Source: Liolophura sinensis (taxonomy: Eukaryota; Mollusca; Polyplacophora; Chitonida; Chitonidae). Taken from it: 64,000 nucleotides of DNA. Below are positions 12,101-21,100 of this stretch, piece by piece. The stretch is from contig NC_088307.1 of assembly GCF_032854445.1 (NCBI RefSeq), positions 25,121,953 to 25,185,952 of the forward strand. Reading direction: 5' to 3'. The stretch's first letter is position 1; the number at the start of each line of letters is the position of its first letter. Made by a program: the position numbers and the translations under genes. The notes beneath the pieces were generated by a model. It was not told where the DNA came from. It worked only from the letters and a program-made list of their open reading frames with translations, and did no database searches.

Positions 12101-15100
12101 AGTTTAGTGCCGCAAGCATATTTATTATTGTAAATTAATTAATAAATGTATTGTGTATTAAAATAATGTCAAGCTGAATGTAGTATCTGGGAAATTGTGC
12201 TGTACTGAGCTTAGATGTTACGTACACGTAAAGTACCAATGACACAAGCTGGATGTATGTAAATTAATAATGTTAATATGTAAATTTTTGACCATATATC
12301 ACAACTTGTTTGTCTGTGTTCTCCAGCAGGTCGAGAAGAGCTGAAGGAGTTAAAAGATCAGGTTCACGATGCAGAGGATCAGGCGAAGAATCTGGAACAG
12401 GTGAGTTAACGAGATTTTATCTCAGGAATTTAAGATCATCCGTCCATTCGTTCATATTTTATTTCCATACGGAGAGATGTGGTCCAGGTTCCTCAGATTT
12501 TGTCAACGTCATTGTCTAAGAACCATTGATTCACATTCAACAGGACATAAGGGAGACCCACCATCGCCGCGATTCCTTGCGACAGGAAATTGACAGGCTA
12601 AATGAGGCTGTGCGACAAAGTCGGATGACCCATGACCTCTGTGTGGAACAGGAGCTGCAGAAACAGAACGACCTTCAAATCGTCATGTCTGACCTTGAGG
12701 TTCAGCAGGCAGAGTATGAAGAAGTCAGAGCTGTAAGTACACATAGATGGTCATTTCGCAGCTTTGTTTATAGTTTGTCATGTTTGTAGATGAATGTTGT
12801 TAATGGGAAACAATACACAGTTATGGCCCTTGACTAAGATAGGCATAGTGCCATCTGGATGTTATCTAAGGGAGGATAGCTCTCCTTAGACAAGATCCAA
12901 ATGGCGTTATGACTAGTTTGGTCTTGGGCCATAACTGGGTGTTATTTCCCTTCGTAGATAGCATGTTAAAAGTAGTTTTGGGAGCGAGTGTGTGAAAGTT
13001 TTGGTCACAGTTTCTGCTGTTTCAAGGTCAACACTAGCTGTGATGGTTTTGTAGCATTATCAGTAGATTTGGAGGTGACAAGACTGTCCTCATGTAGGGT
13101 CGAGCATGACAGTGACAACAGTTCCTCAGGGGAATTATCTGTGCTTGCAAGATGCATGGGGTTGTGTTTACAGCAGTATTAGAAATTGCACGTAACGCGT
13201 ATTGCAAACAAAGAGCTGACTTCCGCTGGACACAACATTAACAACAACAACAACAAACAACTACAACTTCATTTGAATAAGACATTGTTAATACTGTAAC
13301 AATTTCCATTGAACATATAGTGGAAACAGTAGTCTGCGGTATAATAATAAAACTTTTATTAACTTTGTGGTTTCCAGCTGTTGTTGTTGTCGTGGTTGCC
13401 CTGTCCAGTGGAAACCAGCCTTAAATCTGTCGGCTTGTCATGCATGCACTTTATATGAATGGGTGATGGATAGAATCTGGAAGGCATATAAACCTCTTCT
13501 TTAACATGGCTTTGAATTGTTTGGATCGCTTTGGAACTTAATTCTTAAGTAGAGTGCTATAGCAACTCCAACAAATGATGCAAGGTACATGATTCAGTAT
13601 TTTGGTTTATTGAAAAAAAAAAAAAATTATGTATCACCTTGTTTCATTTGTTTACTGTACTTTGTGAAACTTATCACTAGAAGTAGAATTATTAGAAGCT
13701 TCTTGGTAAACTGATAAACGTCTTTTGGATTAAAATTTAGTGAAACACTTAATGAAAGTTTCTGTTAATATTATTACAATCATGTAGAACTTGTCAAAGT
13801 TGTTACATTCAGTTATACAAATACATGAAGATGTAAGTGGATTTGAGACCTCTTCAGAAGACAATAGGTTATCTGGCTATTTGTGAAAGAATGATCACAA
13901 ATAATGTAATAAGGAGATATTACATAACAACATGGCCTCTCCACTTAATAACAAACTGTAATGTGATTTGTTGGACATGTGGTCATGTGATCACTGGCAA
14001 GAATGATGGCAATTAACCTTTAGGTTTGCTACAGCAGAGTATTGACCTCTAGTGGACTTTTAGCCAGTCAGGAGCAATGTAGACTTTTGTGACACAAGGA
14101 TTTCTTCGGAAGTTCTTGTTAATTATTGAGCTTTGCTTTAAGAGGTTGTGGTCAATGGAATTGTATGTGAACCCTGTAGTCTATGATCCAGGAAGAATGT
14201 GTTGGCACTGGTTAATTACCAATTATGTTGGGAAAAAAATAAATTAATACAGTAAATCACCTAAAATTTCATCAAATTTTCAACAATCATTCGCCCTGCT
14301 GTACGAAGTCAGTGAAAAGTCGGTTGAAAATATATGATTGTCAGTTATTCACAAGTGAGAATAGCAGGACATTTTCCATAATATTTGAACTCTTTCAATC
14401 GCCTCTGCAGCCAACATTTTTAGACATTCTGAGAGAACTATGAGGTGTAGAGAAATAATTTGCAAATCTTTATGTAGCTTGCATCGTTTATGATACAAAC
14501 AAGTCATTTTTAGTGTCATTTGCATAATAATTTTATGCATAAATTCCAATTAAAAAAGTGCTTTGCTGTTTGAAAAGGTGAAAGATTAATTTACAGTAGG
14601 AGCTGAAAATTTCCATGAAAAGGTGATTGACTGATTGACTGTATATACCTTACATGTACATCGTTTCGGTTTTCAAATTCCAAAGTTACAGACTATCGTT
14701 TAAAACTGTTTTCTGAAACTGATCCTAAAATTTCAGCGAATAATGGTTAAACCTTTCAATAAATGATGGCAGTCTTACTGGTTTATGAATTACAGGGTTG
14801 AGAGAAAAAAAATATTCACGTATGCATGTGGTTGTTGTTGTTGTAGATGATAGATAGTAGCTAGTATGTTGTTGTTGCAGCTTGTCAGTAGTACTAACAC
14901 TGAACTGAATCGAATACGAGCGGAGCTAGCGAGCACAGAAGCTGAAGAAACGCGTGTCAAGAGTAGTATAAACCAGCTGAAGGTAAGAAGGGGAGAAAGA
15001 GGCTGCTGTTTTGACTCAAACGTCCACACAGACTGTATCGTCACTTGATAACTATGATTTAAGAATCTTTTTACTTGACTTGACTTGACTTGACTGAGGT

Positions 15101-18100
15101 GACTGCATTTGGGTCATGCCTGTTGACAAAACTTTTTAGCTGTGTTTTGTTGTTTATTGAATCCATCATGCAACCTTTTGTGGAAAAGATGATTTAAGAG
15201 AGCTTTGCATAACTGGGTTCAAACATTTTAAAACTGTAAGAAGGTGGGGAAAATGTAGTTGGTAGATTTTCAGTAGGTAATTGTTTTTTCTATCTCAGGA
15301 ACATGTATAAATGTCAATCATTCATTTTCTTCGCTTTTCTTGGATATGTAAAATTTGACTTCCTACACATTGGGCATGTTAGGTGATTTGTGACGTACTA
15401 GGGACCACTAACTTACCATATTTTTAGGTATCACAACAAATGTAATTCTTTGACCATTTCACATGTTTGAAAGGCTTATTCAAGCATATTCTGAGTTCAT
15501 TATTCTTTGTAGGCTGATAAAATTATACTTTTTGAGAAGCCCTGAAATTGGCCAACTCCACCAGTGTAGTTTTGCCTCTCAGATCAAGATAAAAATGTGC
15601 GTAAATTTCTTTCACATGCAAAAAGGTTGAGGAATTAGGGTACCTGGCTTAATTTTTCTTTTTTTTTTCAATTCTTTTTTGCTGGAAACAGTTGTTTGTG
15701 AGCAACTCCTGTAAAATGTTGAATAAATGAATAAAACAAAGAAAACTCACCTTTTTCTGGGTTAAAGTACCCATTGCATTTGCTTGCTCATGGAAATTTC
15801 ACTTCCTGCTTGTTTGGTTTATATGAGAGAATTTCAACATTTGTGTTGTAGAAAGAAGCTGAGTCACGTGCGATGAATGGTGAAAAGTTCACAGAGTTGG
15901 AGAAACAAATCAGAGATCTTCGTAAGTTACTTGGAATGTTTATTATGATTTTGTCTTTTGGAGATGATCTATGTCATGTAGATCATAATGGACACCATGG
16001 CTCTCTGGTCGTTCGTGGGAAAGACAGCAAACTGTGAACGGTTGATTGGTTAAACAGAAGTAGCCTCTAAAGCTATAACTGTAATAGTTGCTGTACACTT
16101 TTCCTGCTGTTAAGTGAACATATTTTTTGCGCTGATGTTGGATCAGACAAATAGAACGTTATGCGAGGCAACTCTGTTGGAATAGCAACCAAATAGCAGC
16201 TTCATTTTAGCTTTTAAAAAAAAGTTTGTGTATTTTGTAGGTCTAGAGTTAGAGGAAAGAACCAGAGAGAAGAATGAGCTAGCTTATGCTTTGACGCGAT
16301 CTTATGAGGAAGTACAAAAGATGAGGTCCGAGTCTAATCAGGTAAACGACATTTTGTGGGTGGACTCAGAGGTGATTGACCTGAAAACTATGAGTGCTTT
16401 AGAGTACATGTATACACATTTATACTCTGCTTTTCATTGGATAACAATGGGTACGTGAGGTATAGGTATATTCTCGAATCCAGCAGACAACGTCAAATGT
16501 GTCTGCTGAGTAGGTTATCTCCCTTTGTTTGGTTGTGACAGCAATGATCACATCACTGAAGCAGATACAGTGGTCTTCTGTGCTGAATTGATGAGTCTTT
16601 TGCCAGATAAATTTGTTACCTGGTGATTCAGTGGATATGCAGATATATAATCTCAACAATCCTCATATTGAGTGAGGCGTCACATGAGGATTATTGACAC
16701 CATATATTTGTGTATCCTGTCACTGAGTGACCATGTAACTAATAGCATGCAGCACATCTAATCAAAATGGAACGTTTCATTAGCTGCTTATTTGTGTGAT
16801 ATTGAGGATTTTTTCATTTGTGTGTGCTGTAATATGAGTGAAGCATGCTGGGTAATGGCATGTTTGCTTGGTTTTGATTGGTTGAAGGTAACAAAGGTGA
16901 TGTGGATTCATTCATTTTATTGGTCATTGATCTTAGACACCAACTAGGATATCAGTCAATCGTGGCCAAAACCAAAAGTAAAGATATTACTTCTGTATTG
17001 TCCACGGAATAAACATTAGGTGACATCAAGATATGTAACAAAACATATGTCTTATATGAAGGAACTGAAACAAAAGGAGATTAAACAATGTGATATTAAA
17101 ATGGCACCAGATCACATATGAATAGTGATATACATCCTTTTCAAATCTGTTGTTCAGTTCAATCATTTTGGCAACAAAAAAGCAACTGTTAAATTCTGGC
17201 AAATCAAAACTTCTTGATTTGCTAGAAACATGTCTGTTCGCCAAAAAGTTTTGGTCTAGATAAAGCCATTTCACATAGTTTGTGCTTGCCTTGAGCTTGA
17301 TAATTAAGAGGTTGGCTTTGACTTTTGGCCATGATAGGAACGTGAAAACATGATCAAAGAACGGCTTCAACTGGAGGGAGTGATCCGGGATCTGAAACGC
17401 CAGCTAGGTCACGCCGAAGAGGTAACCATGGTAACACTAACATGACAGCCATAGCAGCCTGACTCCACCCCACCGCCCCCCTCAAGCACACACTTACATG
17501 AACTTCTTCTTCACCCCTGCCGCTGTCCTTAAAGGACTTTAGACTGACAACAGTGTTTGTAGTTGCACTTTTAACACAATTAACATTGAAGATTATGATG
17601 AAAGTTCATTACTCTTTCTTCACTAATCATTAATAAATTCACATGCAGTCTCATGGCAACTCATTTTGCGATATTTGCACCATTTTTTTTCCCACTCAGC
17701 TCTAATAACTCACTTGTCACAGAACTGATCATTGATTTTCAGGAGCACTTCATATTGCTATAGTTAAAGGATATAAGTTGGAACTAAAAACATTGCGTTT
17801 GTTTCATGCAGGCTAGTTTAATGAGCTCTTTTGGAATTTCTCACCAATTTTTTTTATTTATTTATTTATTTGATTGGTGTTTCTTATGTTGTACTTAAAG
17901 ATATTTCACTTCTATATCAACGGACAGTATTATGGTGGAAAAAAAGCCAGGTACCGGTAGGTCCCAGGGGAAATCCATTATTATCCGCAGGCTGTTGCGA
18001 ATCCTTCGCGTGTGCGTCTGGAGAGGAAGCCAGCAAGCGCTGGACTCACAATGACCTGATTGGTGAGAGGCTCCTGTGTCAATGCACCAGGCAGACATCC

Positions 18101-21100
18101 TGACCACATTGGCCACGGAGGCCCCCACCAAGTTTTTAGATTTTTTTGGAGTAGTTATATATGTATATCGTAAGCCACTATATAATATAACATTTCATTC
18201 AACATAAAACACAATAATGCTATGATGATTTTTATGATTCAGTCATCTTGCTATCATTGTTGTTGTTCGATCTGCCATGTCTCCATGTGACTTAGTACAA
18301 CTGATATTAATACATTTACAGATTCTATTGTGTTACTGCCTTCATTCCTAGTTGTTAAAACATATTGTTGCAAGCATACCTGGCACAAATGTGAGCTGAC
18401 CCTGTGTTGTACATGTCCTAGCTATTGCCCTGCATCTGCATGGGGTCAGCTTATCTCTTTGAATTGCTTGCTGGAAAGCCTTACTCTTTGATTACGAATT
18501 AAAACATTATTTAAGGGCATTGCTCTGTACAGACTGATGTAAAATATACATGCATGTTCCTTGTGTGGTTTAGGTTGAAGGCTGTCCAATAGATTTTTTT
18601 ATGAAAAATGCAATCGGCACAGACCCAGTCAAAGTTTTGCCATGACTTTAGAATAGCCCGAATAATTACATTTCACAAAATATCAGGCTGCTCTATGCAA
18701 GTGTAGTTGTTTAAAACTGGTAATAAAGCTCCTTAAATTTATAAAGCAGGTCATGACTTTTTATGTAAGCATACTATGTTATAGCGATTTTGTCCGTCTG
18801 TCTGTCTGTCTGTCCGTCCGTGTACATGTTCAGGCTATAACTCTAACAGTTTTCTGCATAGTGTTTTAATTTTGGTGGATACATAGATTCACAGATGATG
18901 ATGTGTTGCGACTCATATTTGTAAATTTTTGCAGTTTTCATGGCAACTGGATAGCCGTTTTCCTGTTGTATACTATATAAATAGACTTGATTTTCGTCTC
19001 TGGGCTACAACTCCAGCTGTTTTCTGCATAAAGTTTAGATTTGAGGTGAACACGTTTCTCCACTTGAGATGAAGATCCCTCTCAGGGGTTATACTCACCA
19101 CAATGCTGGTGGTAATTTTTTTTTATACATTTCAAACAGATGCATATGTTGGGGCTTACATTGTGTTCACCTGAACTCTTGTTCAAACTTTAACACTATA
19201 CATAGTAGAGGTACAAGTCTGATATTTACTGAATGGCAGTAATTTATGCTGTTTTTTTAAGTTCAGAACATTTATATTTGATTAGTGAATATGTGTTTTT
19301 TGCCAAAAATCTTCAGTATAGCTTATTTAAGGTCAGATTATGTGGGAAAGAAAAGGCCTGAGAATTGGACTATGGGATATATTTGCCTGTAGTACGACCT
19401 CGGTCGTCATCCTCAAAAGCCTCTCACGAATGTAATTGGTGTGAATTCAAGTCCAACTCATGCTGTCTTCCTCTCCGGTCAAAAGTCTTGCAGCAACCTG
19501 CAGATGGTTGTGGGTTTCCTACAGGCTCTACCCAGTTTCCCTTCCACCATAATGCGGGCCGCCGTCATATCAGTGAAGTAGTCCTTACTATGGCGTAAAA
19601 CTTCAGTGAAATCTTAAAATTAATATATCTGTCGTTATCATTGCCCCAGAGAGTAAAGTCTTTTGAGGTTAATGATTTTTGTAAACGAGGTTTAAATTCT
19701 ATGAATCTTTATGAAGGCTTCATGTTGATCTAAAATATATCCTATTTGCAGCTCAGTTATTGTGAGGTACAAGTAGGGTTCTTTCTAAACTCATATAATG
19801 TTGTACTTGTAGGAACTTGTTCGGCAGCAAAAACGAGCAGAAAATCAGGTGTTAGAACTGGAAAGCTTGGCGCAGGAACACTTCCGACGAGCTAACCAGT
19901 TGAACAAAGAGAAGGATGATGTAAAGGGAGGTCACTCTGATCTGAAACGACAGGTATGCCATTTGGATTCTGCCATATGCCGTGATGCTTTTTCATGGCT
20001 AATTCACTGTTTCACATTTGGAAATCAATGTTTCAGGATTTTGAATACCACATTTAAATTAGAGAACTATTCAGTCAATTGTAGTAGGTATTTTTCACTC
20101 CTCTTTTTTCATTTGAACTTGTAGGTTTTACTGCTAAAAGTATCATGAACTGTACTCATTTCTGAAATGATATTCTTGTAATTGCTGTATTTCACTTAAA
20201 ATTTGGTATGTAAAAGTGCACTTTCAAAACTACTTAAAGGCCTTGAAGTGATATTTAAGATGCCAACATTTTTTTTTTTTTATTTGATAAGAAGTTAGTT
20301 AAACTTAACAGAAAACTTTTAAGTGGCCCGATAAGGTGGATGGATTAGTCAGAATCAAGTAAAATGTGTGATTTGATGTAAATAAACAGATTAATGATTA
20401 TTGTGACTTTTTCAGATGCCCAAACCTCCATCAGACAAAGAGAACGACCCGCTGGGTGACATCTCTGGGCAAGTCCATGAGGAGTGGAAGAGAGAAGCTT
20501 TGAAAGAGAGACTGGTCCAGGAACAGGATTATCTAAGGGTAAGTCCTGTGCTGATTTTTGGGTTTTGGTGAAGAATGCTCTAACCTGTCCTAAGACAGGA
20601 AATTTATAATTTCTTCTGCTCTTACTGCTTGCAGTGCTTTAGTGACAATCATAGGTAAACGGCGCTTGTTTAGTTGTTTATCAAAATTGCCAAAGGCTGG
20701 TGGTTTTAATACCCCAGACACCCCGGTTTCCTTCTCCCATAAAACTGACTCAAGTGTCTAACATACAGCATCAGCATCAGTGTAAATAAATCTTGGAGGA
20801 GGTTCAGATGCTTTTAGTCGCTAAACACAAAAGCTCTGGACCCAATTTCACAAAACTTCGTAAATCATTTTTCATGACTTTTCTTGTAATTGACATTGCC
20901 CTTTGGGATTACAGCCTTTTTTGAAAAAGTTACAAGGAATCTGGGGAGCTACCGTAGGCCAAGGGGGTCAGCACGCCGGCGTGCTGCAATGACCCTGAAG
21001 CCTCTCACCAATGCGGTCATTTCAGTTCAAGACCAGCTCATGCTGACTTCCTCTTTGGACATAAGTTTGAAGGTCTGCCAGCAATGGTCATGGGTTTCCT

